Under the pieces are notes generated by a model. That model had not been told where the DNA came from and made no database searches. It worked only from the letters and a program-made list of their open reading frames with translations. From assembly GCA_004561545.1 (NCBI GenBank), contig SFVK01000010.1, positions 19,830 to 83,829 on the forward strand: a DNA stretch of 64,000 nt, given 5' to 3'. Shown piece by piece: positions 36,004 to 43,331 of the stretch; the first letter of the stretch is position 1, and the number at the start of each line of letters is the position of its first letter. Position numbers and translations under genes: made by a program. Origin of the DNA: a bacterium. GTDB lineage: Bacteria > Bacillota > Clostridia > Oscillospirales > Ruminococcaceae.

Positions 36004-36034
36004 AAAAAAGAACCGGAGGGGAATCCGGTTCTTT
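36004..36034 (-). terminator. Terminator after truncated LysR gene
   Basis: An 11-bp perfect inverted repeat, AAAGAACCGGA with TCCGGTTCTTT (36007-36034), is followed on the minus strand by TTTTTTC. No clear promoter is seen between it and the radical SAM gene. Confidence 0.85.
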
Positions 36035-36063
36035 GGAGGCAATGGGGTAGAATATGCGGCCGC

Positions 36064-36528
36064 CTAGGGATCAGGCCCTGTGAAATTCTTTCTGTAAAAG
36101 TCAAACCGGCCTTCCCGCAGCCCCTGGGCAATCTGGTCGGAGGGCATCTCGTCGGAATAGATGCAGCAGCCCCTGCCCTCCTTCTCGCTGAATTCCCGCA
36201 GAAGCCTGGGGATATAGGCATCCGCCAGCGAGAAGGTGTAGGCGATGCGCACCTCGGCCCGGTCCCGCTGGGCAAACTGCTCCATATGGGTGGCGGCCAG
36301 GTCTGCCTGGGTCAGGATGTTCTGGGCGTCCTGCAGGAAAATACGGCCCGCCTCGGTGAGCACGGCGCCCTTCCGGCTGGGCTGAAAAAGCTGCACACCG
36401 AACTCCCCTTCCAGCTTGCGCACCGCGATGCAGAGGCTCGGCTGGGAGATATGAACGGTTTCCGCCGCCTTGCTGAAGCTGCCCAGCTGCGCGGCGGCAC
36501 AGAAATACCGGATCTGATCGAAGGTCAT
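36064..36528 (-). pseudogene. Truncated LysR-family regulator
   Basis: 154 residues remain of a protein normally about 290-300 long. The HTH domain is complete (MTFDQIRYFCAAAQLGSFSK and HISQPSLCIAVRKLEGEFG), followed by the start of the effector domain up to EGRFD. The last residues FYRKNFTGPDP do not match the family and end in a stop. The start at 36528 follows GGGGAATG. It is divergent from the MATE genes, which its intact form may have controlled. DNA binding may survive, but effector sensing should not. Confidence 0.78.
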
Positions 36529-36574
36529 GGCGCATTCCCCTTGCAAAAGCTATGATAGCATTGTTATTATATAT

Positions 36575-36603
36575 TTTACAAACAGGAAAATCAACGGTAT
36601 ACT
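36575..36603 (+). promoter_or_regulatory. Promoter of the MATE operon
   Basis: TTTACA (36575-36580) and TATACT (36598-36603), 17-base spacer, in the 109-bp AT-rich gap between the divergent LysR remnant and the first MATE gene. Confidence 0.7.
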
Positions 36604-36637
36604 GAAAAGCAGAGAAAAAACATTGGGAGGAATTTTC

Positions 36638-37999
36638 ATGGCAACCCAGGGCGCTATGGACCTGACGCAAGGACGGCCCATCCGGCAGATTCTGTTCTTC
36701 TCGCTTCCACTGGTGGTGGGCACGCTGTTTCAGCAGCTTTATTCCTTTGTGGACACCGCCATGGTGGGCCGCCTGATCGGCGAGCAGGCGCTGGCCGCGG
36801 TGGGCACCACCTATTCGCTGAATTTTGTGACGCTGGGCTTTGTGCAGGGCGCCTGCATCGGGTTTGGCATTCCGCTGGCCCAGTCGGTGGGCGCACAGGA
36901 CCCAAAGGGATTCAAGCAGTATTTCTGGAACGGCGTATGGCTCTGCGCCGCGCTGGGGGTTTTTATGACGGCGGGCACCCTGCTGCTGGCCGAACCGCTG
37001 CTGCGGCTCATCCACACGCCGGCGGAAATTTTGGCGGACGCCACGCGGTACATTCGGGTCATTTTTCTGGGAATCCCTGCCACCATTCTCTACAATTTCT
37101 GCGCCGGAGCGCTGCGGGCGGCGGGGGATTCCCGGCGTCCCACCATCTTTCTGCTGGCCACCAGCGCGCTGAACATCCTGCTGGACTATCTGTTCATTGC
37201 CCCCTTTGGCATGGGCGTGGCGGGCGCGGCGCTGGCCACCGTGCTGAGCCAGGGGGTCAGCGGCGTGCTGAACCTGCTCTGGATGGTATACAAAACCGAC
37301 CTTTTGCGGGACTGCGGCGGTCTGCGGGGTGTTTCCCGCCCCCACGCGGCCAAACTGTGCCGCATCGGCCTGCCCATGGGATTTGAGTATTCGGTGTCCG
37401 GTCTGGGCGCGGTCATCATGCAGGGGGCCATCAACAGTTTTGGCACTGCCGCCATTGCGGGACAGACCGCCGGCGAAAAAATCCGCCAGATGTTCACCCT
37501 GCCCATGGAGTCGGTGGGCATGGGCATGGCCACCTATGTGGGCCAGAATGACGGTGCGCGCCGGTATGACCGCATCAAGCAGGGCATCGGCGCGGGGCTG
37601 GTGATCCAGTGGAGCTACTGCGCGGCGGCCTGGGTGGTCATCTTCTTTGGCAAGGGGACCTTTACCCGGATGGTGCTCGGCACAGGGAGCAGCGAGGCGG
37701 CAGCACTCTCGGTGGAATACCTGAGCGTCATCAGCTGCCTGTTCTGCCTTCACGGCGCGCTGATGATCCTGCGCAACACGCTGCAGGGCATGGGCTACAG
37801 CTTCCACGCGGTGCTCAGCGGCGCGGGTGAGCTGGCCGGGCGGGCGCTGGGCGGCTGGCTGGCGGTCAACTGGCTGGGCTTTGTGGGCATCAGCCTGGCC
37901 AATCCTCTGGCCTGGGGGCTGGCGCTGGCGTACTGCTCCTGCATGGTCGTACACTTTTTGGGCCGGCGGCTCCGGGAACAGAAAGAGGCGGTGCTATGA
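36638..37999 (+). CDS. MATE-family efflux transporter 1
   Basis: A 453-residue, 12-helix multidrug/toxin extrusion protein, with LPLVVGTLFQQLYSFVDTAMVGRLIG near the start (written here in two parts: LPLVVGTLFQQLYSF, VDTAMVGRLIG) and an internal repeat near residue 250. It should export cationic or aromatic compounds with Na+ or H+. GGGAGG lies 8 bases upstream of the ATG at 36638. It overlaps the second MATE gene by 4 bases. Confidence 0.92.
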   Translation: MATQGAMDLTQGRPIRQILFFSLPLVVGTLFQQLYSFVDTAMVGRLIGEQALAAVGTTYSLNFVTLGFVQGACIGFGIPLAQSVGAQDPKGFKQYFWNGVWLCAALGVFMTAGTLLLAEPLLRLIHTPAEILADATRYIRVIFLGIPATILYNFCAGALRAAGDSRRPTIFLLATSALNILLDYLFIAPFGMGVAGAALATVLSQGVSGVLNLLWMVYKTDLLRDCGGLRGVSRPHAAKLCRIGLPMGFEYSVSGLGAVIMQGAINSFGTAAIAGQTAGEKIRQMFTLPMESVGMGMATYVGQNDGARRYDRIKQGIGAGLVIQWSYCAAAWVVIFFGKGTFTRMVLGTGSSEAAALSVEYLSVISCLFCLHGALMILRNTLQGMGYSFHAVLSGAGELAGRALGGWLAVNWLGFVGISLANPLAWGLALAYCSCMVVHFLGRRLREQKEAVL

Positions 38000-39324
38000 A
38001 AGGCGATCTGACCACCGGCTCCCCCGCCCGCAAGCTGCTGGCCTTTACGGCGCCTATGCTGGTGGGGGCACTGTTCCAGCAGCTTTACAGCATTGTGGAC
38101 AGCGTCATCATCGGCCGTTTTGTCAACCTGGATGCCCTGGCGGCGGTGAGTGCCTCCTACCCGGTGACGACCCTCTTTGTGGGCATGGCCACCGGCGGCA
38201 GCACGGGGGCGTCCATCCTGGTGAGCTACCATTTTGGCTCCCGGCAGACCGACCGCATGATGACCGCCGTTCGGACCTGCCTGATCTCCTTTGTGGTGTT
38301 CTCTGTGGTGCTGGCGGGGGGCGGGCTGGCACTGGACCGCCCGGTTCTGGCGGCGCTGCAAACCCCGGCGGAGATCACCGGAACCGCTCGGGAATACCTG
38401 GACATCTTTTTGCTGGGACTGCCCTTTCTGTTTCTCTACAACGCGGTCAACGGCTGTTTTCAGGCCATCGGCGACAGCCGCGTTCCGCTGGCGCTGCTGA
38501 TTTTTTCCTCGGCGCTCAACGTGGTCCTGGACCTGTGGTGGGTGGCCGGGCTGGGCTGGGGTGTGGCCGGCGCGGCGGCGGCCACCTTATTGAGCCAGTT
38601 GATCGCCAGTCTGGCGGCGCTGGGGGTCCTGTTCCGCCGTCTGCGGCCCTGGCGGGGGCTGGGGGACCGGTTCCGGGCCGAAAGCCTGCGGGAGCTGGTG
38701 GGCTACGCCGTGCCGGGGATGCTCCAGCAAAGCGTGGTCGCCGTGGGCCAGCTGCTGATGCAGAGCCGGATCAACGGCTTCGGCACCGCCGTGGTGGCGG
38801 GGCACGCGGCAGCATTCAAGGTCAACACCATCGTGCTGGCGGTGGCAAACGCCCAGAGCAGCGCGCTCTCGGCCTTTACGTCACAGAACTTTGGCGCCAG
38901 GGCCCGCACACGGATCAGGGGCGGTTACCGCGCTGCGCTGGCCTTTTCGCTGGCGATGTGCGGCGGCATTGCGGTGTGCGCCTTCTGTTTCAGCGGCGCC
39001 TTTGTAGGGATTTTTCTGGAAAAACCCGTCAACGGGCAGGCGCTGGAAACCGGCGTGCGTTTTTTGCATCTCGTCAGTCCTTTTTATCTGTTGCTGGCCT
39101 GCAAAATGTGCGCCGATGGACTGCTCAAAGGGCTGGGCAATATGCGGGTCTTTACCGTTTCCACCGTTCTGGATCTCTGTGTCCGGGTTGGGTCGGCGTT
39201 TTTGCTCAGCCCCACGCTGGGCTACACGGCCATCTGCCTGGGCTATCCACTTGGCTGGGTGGTGGGTCTGACGGTGACGGAACTGGGGTTGCGCCGGGAG
39301 TGGAAAACGCTGGCAGCACACTGA
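37996..39324 (+). CDS. MATE-family efflux transporter 2
   Basis: A 442-residue MATE protein related to the first: MLVGALFQQLYSIVDSVIIG corresponds to its N-terminal motif. The ATG lies inside the stop of the previous gene (ATGA). The two differ clearly in sequence, so they are not a recent duplication. A strong terminator follows. Substrates are unknown. Confidence 0.92.
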   Translation: MKGDLTTGSPARKLLAFTAPMLVGALFQQLYSIVDSVIIGRFVNLDALAAVSASYPVTTLFVGMATGGSTGASILVSYHFGSRQTDRMMTAVRTCLISFVVFSVVLAGGGLALDRPVLAALQTPAEITGTAREYLDIFLLGLPFLFLYNAVNGCFQAIGDSRVPLALLIFSSALNVVLDLWWVAGLGWGVAGAAAATLLSQLIASLAALGVLFRRLRPWRGLGDRFRAESLRELVGYAVPGMLQQSVVAVGQLLMQSRINGFGTAVVAGHAAAFKVNTIVLAVANAQSSALSAFTSQNFGARARTRIRGGYRAALAFSLAMCGGIAVCAFCFSGAFVGIFLEKPVNGQALETGVRFLHLVSPFYLLLACKMCADGLLKGLGNMRVFTVSTVLDLCVRVGSAFLLSPTLGYTAICLGYPLGWVVGLTVTELGLRREWKTLAAH

Positions 39325-39344
39325 ACGGCAATCTGTGTTTTGCG

Positions 39345-39373
39345 GCCGGTCCTTTCGGGGACCGGCTTTTTTT
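39345..39373 (+). terminator. Terminator of the MATE operon
   Basis: An 8-bp stem GCCGGTCC/GGACCGGC with loop TTTCGG, followed by seven T residues on the plus strand. Confidence 0.92.
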
Positions 39374-39380
39374 GCAATGC

Positions 39381-39424
39381 AAAACGCCCCTTCCCCCGCA
39401 GCAACCTGCGAAAGGAAGGGGCGT
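39381..39424 (-). terminator. Terminator of gap
   Basis: An 11-bp perfect stem (39384-39394 with 39414-39424) is followed on the minus strand by TTTTGC. It lies back to back with the MATE terminator. Confidence 0.85.
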
Positions 39425-39487
39425 CAGACTGGCAAACGTCAGTTTATTGGGCGGGAATCCCGCCCGCGAAGCACTTTACCAAAGCAA

Positions 39488-40516
39488 TTACAGCTCAGCG
39501 AAGTACTTGATGGTGCGGACCATCTGGCTGGTGTAGGAGTTCTCGTTGTCGTACCAGGACACAACCTGAACCTGATAGGTGTCGTCGTCGATCTTGGTGA
39601 CCATGGTCTGGGTGGCATCGAACAGGGAGCCGTAGCGCATACCGATGACGTCGGAGGAAACGATCTGATCCTCATTGTAGCCGAAGCTCTCGGAGGCGGC
39701 AGCCTTCATGGCAGCGTTGATGCTCTCCTTGGTGACGTCCTTGCCCTTGACAACGGCAACCAGGATGGTGGTGGAGCCGGTGGGGACGGGAACGCGCTGG
39801 GCGGAGCCGATCAGCTTGCCGTTCAGCTCGGGGATGACCAGGCCGATGGCCTTGGCAGCGCCGGTGCTGTTGGGCACGATGTTCTGAGCGCCGGCACGGG
39901 CACGGCGCAGGTCACCCTTGCGCTGGGGGCCGTCCAGAATCATCTGGTCGCCGGTGTAAGCATGAACGGTGGTCATGATGCCGGAGACGATGGGATAGGT
40001 CTTGTTCAGAGTGTCGGCCATGGGAGCCAGGCAGTTGGTGGTGCAGGAAGCGGCGGAGATCACCTGATCGTCAGCGGTCAGGGTCTTCTCGTTGACAGAG
40101 TAGACGATGGTCTTCAGGTCGTTGCCGGCGGGAGCGGAGATGACAACCTTCTTGGCGCCAGCGGCGATGTGGGCCATGCTCTTCTCCTTGCTGGTGTAGA
40201 AGCCGGTGCACTCCAGAACAACGTCAACACCCAGCTCGCCCCAGGGGCAATCCTTGGCATCCTTCACGGCGTAGATCTTGATCTCCTTGCCGTCAACGAT
40301 GATGGAATCCTCGGTGGCCTCGACAGTGTGCTTGTTCTCGCCGATCTTGCCCAGGAAAGAGCCCTGAGCGGTGTCGTACTTCAGCAGATGAGCCAGCATC
40401 TTGGGGCTGGTCAGATCGTTGATGGCGACGACTTCGTAGCCCTCAGCCTCAAACATCTGACGGAACGCCAGACGGCCGATGCGGCCAAAACCATTGATAG
40501 CAACTTTAACAGCCAT
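39488..40516 (-). CDS. gap: Glyceraldehyde-3-phosphate dehydrogenase, type I
   Basis: A 342-residue NAD-dependent glycolytic enzyme. INGFGRIGRLAFRQ binds NAD, and the catalytic Cys is C158 in SAASCTTNCLAP. GGGAGG lies upstream of the ATG. Codon use is strongly biased (few rare codons) as expected for a highly expressed gene. It is monocistronic, with its own promoter and terminator; pgk and tpi are not adjacent. Confidence 0.98.
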   Translation of the reverse strand: MAVKVAINGFGRIGRLAFRQMFEAEGYEVVAINDLTSPKMLAHLLKYDTAQGSFLGKIGENKHTVEATEDSIIVDGKEIKIYAVKDAKDCPWGELGVDVVLECTGFYTSKEKSMAHIAAGAKKVVISAPAGNDLKTIVYSVNEKTLTADDQVISAASCTTNCLAPMADTLNKTYPIVSGIMTTVHAYTGDQMILDGPQRKGDLRRARAGAQNIVPNSTGAAKAIGLVIPELNGKLIGSAQRVPVPTGSTTILVAVVKGKDVTKESINAAMKAAASESFGYNEDQIVSSDVIGMRYGSLFDATQTMVTKIDDDTYQVQVVSWYDNENSYTSQMVRTIKYFAEL

Positions 40517-40603
40517 AGTAAAATCCTCCCAAAGATTTTATATTTGGAGCAGTTCTGCTCTGCCCTACCTCCGCGGCGGACTGCCGCTTTTCGGTCTGGT
40601 CTT

Positions 40604-40632
40604 ATTGTACCCTATTCTTTCGCAAACTGCAA
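40604..40632 (-). promoter_or_regulatory. Promoter of gap
   Basis: TTGCAG (40627-40632) and TACAAT (40604-40609), 17-base spacer, minus strand. The leader of about 85 bases contains a small AGCAG/CTGCT hairpin. Confidence 0.72.
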
Positions 40633-40797
40633 GGGGGTTTGTTATTCTTTTAACGCCAAAGCTGCAAAAATTCCGTTTTGGGCAAAATTATTTCGATTTT
40701 CCGGGATTTCTTTTGGCGTTATGTCAATATTTCCCACCGCCTTGCAGGGCCCTTCCGGGCAGACTAAGCGGGGATTGACCGGGAAGGGGGAAACGCC

Positions 40798-41409
40798 ATG
40801 GAACCGCATGCCGCAGACCGGGATGCTCTGAGCGAACAGGCGGCCCGCCGCGCGCTGACGGGGCGCACAACAGCGCCGGTTCTGCCGGCGCTGCGGCAGC
40901 TGACCAAAGCCGAGCTGCTCTGCGCGGCGCCGCCGCCTGCCCGCAGCACCGATGCCGGCGCCGTGCTGGAGGCGCTGTGCGAGGCGCTGCGGGGCTGTGT
41001 GCGGCGCAGGCCGGGATGGCTCTACGCAGCGCTGCCCGTGGGCGAAACGTTGCCGGTCCGCGTCCGTCCTGCCCTGCTGCACGCGGCGGTGCTGGACTGC
41101 CTGCGGCGGATTCTCTGCCGCGGGGACGCCGCAGTGGTGGAATGCCGCCGTCAGGGGGAGGGCGTGCTTCTGTGCGTGCGGGGCGGACGCGGCGGCGGGG
41201 CGGTCCCGCCGCTGTGGCGGCGGATGGCCCGGGAGGGCGGCGGTACGGCGGTGAGCAGCGCCGGGCCGGGGTTTGCGGCGGCGGCCTGGCTGCCCTGCCG
41301 CCCCGGGCTGCCAATGCAAAAGGCCCCCGGCAGCGAATCACTGCTGGGGGACCGGTTCAGTCTGCCTTATGTATTTTTGTCCGAGTTCTGCGCGGGACCG
41401 GACGAATAG
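40798..41409 (+). CDS. Hypothetical protein, degenerate histidine-kinase-type ATPase domain
   Basis: A 203-residue, arginine/alanine-rich protein. GGAAGGGGG sits 7 bases upstream of the ATG. Residues 85-165 look like a worn-down HATPase_c domain: VRPALLHAAVLDCLRRIL resembles the N-box helix and a glycine-rich VRGGRGGGAV the G1 box, but the key Asn and Asp are gone. The last part overlaps the convergent membrane-protein gene and its terminator. The gene may encode a non-catalytic regulator or be eroding. It could also be non-coding. Confidence 0.45.
   Translation: MEPHAADRDALSEQAARRALTGRTTAPVLPALRQLTKAELLCAAPPPARSTDAGAVLEALCEALRGCVRRRPGWLYAALPVGETLPVRVRPALLHAAVLDCLRRILCRGDAAVVECRRQGEGVLLCVRGGRGGGAVPPLWRRMAREGGGTAVSSAGPGFAAAAWLPCRPGLPMQKAPGSESLLGDRFSLPYVFLSEFCAGPDE
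41318..41350 (-). terminator. Terminator of the 41.4 kb membrane protein gene
   Basis: CCCCCGGCAG (41324-41333) pairs with CTGCTGGGGG (41341-41350), one mismatch, and CCTTTTGC follows on the minus strand. It lies inside the 3' end of the convergent plus-strand gene. Confidence 0.75.
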
Positions 41410-42125
41410 GCCATCGCCAGCCCGCAAAGGCCCAGCGCCCCCTGCCCCAGGCTGAACGCCGCGCGGGAAAGCCCGCACAGTCCGTGGGCCAGGCCGTACA
41501 CCGCCTGGGGCGCTTCATGGCAGGTGCAGAGCAGCAGCGCCGCCACGCCGCAACGGAACGCCAGCCGACCGCAGGGGGTGCCCGGCGCAAAGAGAAGCTT
41601 GAACAGGGCGCAGAGCAAAAGCAGCGCCGCCGCACCGCCCAGCACCCGGTAGGTGCATTGCAGCCGTGCCGTGGAAGCCGGCACCACCGAAAACTGGCGG
41701 ACCAGCGCCCAAAGCTCGGGCAACAGCACCGGGAGGCACCAGGCGGCAGGCAGGGGCCGGACACTGCCCCGCAGCAGCCGGACGCCGAAGCACAGGCACC
41801 ATCCCCCCGCCGCCAGCGCAAGCAGTGCCTGCGGCAGGTCTGCCAGACCGGTCAGACCGGAAATCGCAAAGAAAGCGCCTGCCGCCAGCAGCGCCGCGCC
41901 CTGGGCGGGCGTGGCACGAGGAACCGCATCCCGGGGCAAAAGGCAGCCCAGCAGCCACAAAAGGACCGACGCCCCCATGGGAACCGCCCAGCGCAGCCAG
42001 GCGGGGCCGGCCGTGACAAAACCGGTGGCCGGATCGGTGAAGAAAAGCAGGTCCACCACGCGCAAGGCCAGCAGGGCCAGGCACAGCGCGAGAGCCGGAA
42101 CCGCAGGACGGGGATTTTTTTTCAT
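41367..42125 (-). CDS. Hypothetical multi-pass membrane protein
   Basis: A 252-residue protein with about seven hydrophobic helices beginning at residue 8. It is rich in Leu, Ala and Cys, with scattered cysteines in helices. I recognise no family. The start at 42125 has AAAGG 7 bases upstream, and a consensus promoter lies at 42231-42259. It is divergent from the SpoIID-like gene. The function is unknown. Confidence 0.72.
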   Translation of the reverse strand: MKKNPRPAVPALALCLALLALRVVDLLFFTDPATGFVTAGPAWLRWAVPMGASVLLWLLGCLLPRDAVPRATPAQGAALLAAGAFFAISGLTGLADLPQALLALAAGGWCLCFGVRLLRGSVRPLPAAWCLPVLLPELWALVRQFSVVPASTARLQCTYRVLGGAAALLLLCALFKLLFAPGTPCGRLAFRCGVAALLLCTCHEAPQAVYGLAHGLCGLSRAAFSLGQGALGLCGLAMAYSSGPAQNSDKNT

Positions 42126-42230
42126 AAAAATGCCTTTCCCGCCGGGCATAATGCCGCACGGCGCCGAATAGAATGGTACCAGGCAGAACGGGGACAGGCT
42201 CGGAGACATCCATTCGGAAACGATGCTCTT

Positions 42231-42259
42231 ATTATAAGATTCCGCGCCGCAAATTGCAA
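42231..42259 (-). promoter_or_regulatory. Promoter of the membrane protein gene
   Basis: TTGCAA (42254-42259) and TATAAT (42231-42236), 17-base spacer, minus strand: the same perfect boxes as cysS and the amidotransferase operon. Confidence 0.8.
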
Positions 42260-42282
42260 GCCGTCTGCCCGGAGGTGGCGAT

Positions 42283-43278
42283 TTGAAACGGACAATCCTT
42301 TGTGCCGCACTGCTGGTGCTGCTCTGTGCCGCAGTGCCTTTTCTGTGCCTGCTGTTTCCCGCCGGGGCGGTGCAGCAGACCTCGGCCCAGCCCGCTGCCA
42401 CCGCACAGGCGACAGCGGCCCCCTCCCCCGTTGCTGCCGCAGAGCCGGAGCAGGTGACAATTTATGACGCCGGGCAGCAACAGCAGGTGACCATGACGGC
42501 GCAGGAGTTTTTGATCGGGGCGGCGGCCTGCGAGATGCCGGTGGACTGGCCCGACGACGCGCTATGCGCCCAGATGGTGGCCAGCCACAGCTATCTGCGG
42601 AACCTGGCCGGGGAGGGGGAGGTTTTCACAGTGAACAGCGCCCAGTGCAGCGGCTGGGCGGGCGAGGAGGTTCTGCGCGCCCGGTGGGGGGATACCTATT
42701 CCGCCAACCGGGAGCGGCTGGCGGCGCTGGCGGACCGGGTGGACCGTGCGCTGCTGTGCTACAACGGGCAGCCTGCGGCAGCCTGCTACCACGCCATCAG
42801 CTGCGGCCACACCGAGGCCAGCCAGAACGTCTGGGTCAGTGCGCTGCCCTACTTACAGGGGGTGGATTCCGCCTGGGACAAGTATTGCGACGACTATGAG
42901 GTAACCATCCAGTACAGTGCCGATCAGTTCCGGCAGGCCGTGGCGGAGCTGGGGCTGGACCCTGCCGGTGAGCCGGATACCTGGCTGGGCGCCGTCACCT
43001 GGGACGAGGCGGGATATGTGAGCACCATGGAGCTGTGCGGCCAAACCGTCAGCGGGGTGCGGGTCCGTCAGGCGCTGGACCTGCGCAGCGCCTGCTTTGC
43101 CATGGCGTGGCGCGGCGGACAGTTTGTGATCACCACCCGGGGCTACGGCCACGGCGTGGGCATGAGCCAGTACGGCGCCAAAGCCATGGCGGAGGGCGGT
43201 GCCAGCTGGCAGCAGATCCTGGAGTATTATTTCCCCGGGTGCGAGGTTGTGGAAGAACAAGAAAAAGCCGAGAGCTGA
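42283..43278 (+). CDS. SpoIID/LytB-domain protein
   Basis: A 331-residue exported protein with an N-terminal hydrophobic segment (residues 5-30) and an Ala/Pro/Thr-rich linker. It then has a SpoIID domain: ACEMPVDWPDDALCAQMVASHSY-type region (MPVDWPDDAL seen) and the signature RGYGHGVGMSQYGAKAMAEGG. SpoIID proteins are lytic transglycosylases that cut peptidoglycan glycans during engulfment. The usual catalytic Glu of AEMP is kept as CEMP. The start is TTG with GGAGG 7 bases upstream. No sporulation genes are adjacent. Confidence 0.85.
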   Translation: MKRTILCAALLVLLCAAVPFLCLLFPAGAVQQTSAQPAATAQATAAPSPVAAAEPEQVTIYDAGQQQQVTMTAQEFLIGAAACEMPVDWPDDALCAQMVASHSYLRNLAGEGEVFTVNSAQCSGWAGEEVLRARWGDTYSANRERLAALADRVDRALLCYNGQPAAACYHAISCGHTEASQNVWVSALPYLQGVDSAWDKYCDDYEVTIQYSADQFRQAVAELGLDPAGEPDTWLGAVTWDEAGYVSTMELCGQTVSGVRVRQALDLRSACFAMAWRGGQFVITTRGYGHGVGMSQYGAKAMAEGGASWQQILEYYFPGCEVVEEQEKAES

Positions 43279-43321
43279 ATTTCCGTGTGCCGTTGCACAG
43301 GCACAGGGTGGTTCAGCTCTC
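43270..43321 (+). terminator. Shared terminator between SpoIID-like gene and PTS gene
   Basis: A 10-bp outer stem GAGAGCTGAA/TTCAGCTCTC with an inner TGTGCC/GGCACA helix separates the convergent genes and includes the SpoIID-like stop codon. T-runs are weak, so it may be only partly effective. Confidence 0.55.
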
Positions 43322-43331
43322 AGCCCTGGAT

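Noticed and set aside
36054..36070. NotI- and AvrII-like sites in a row (GCGGCCGCCTAGG), suggesting vector DNA
   Set aside because: It lies at the end of the LysR fragment in a GC-rich genome with no other vector sequence, so chance is sufficient.
40642..41341. Minus-strand frames opposite the 40.8 kb gene
   Set aside because: They lack ribosome sites and are dominated by Arg, Pro and Ala. The plus-strand frame has a good site, though it too is uncertain.
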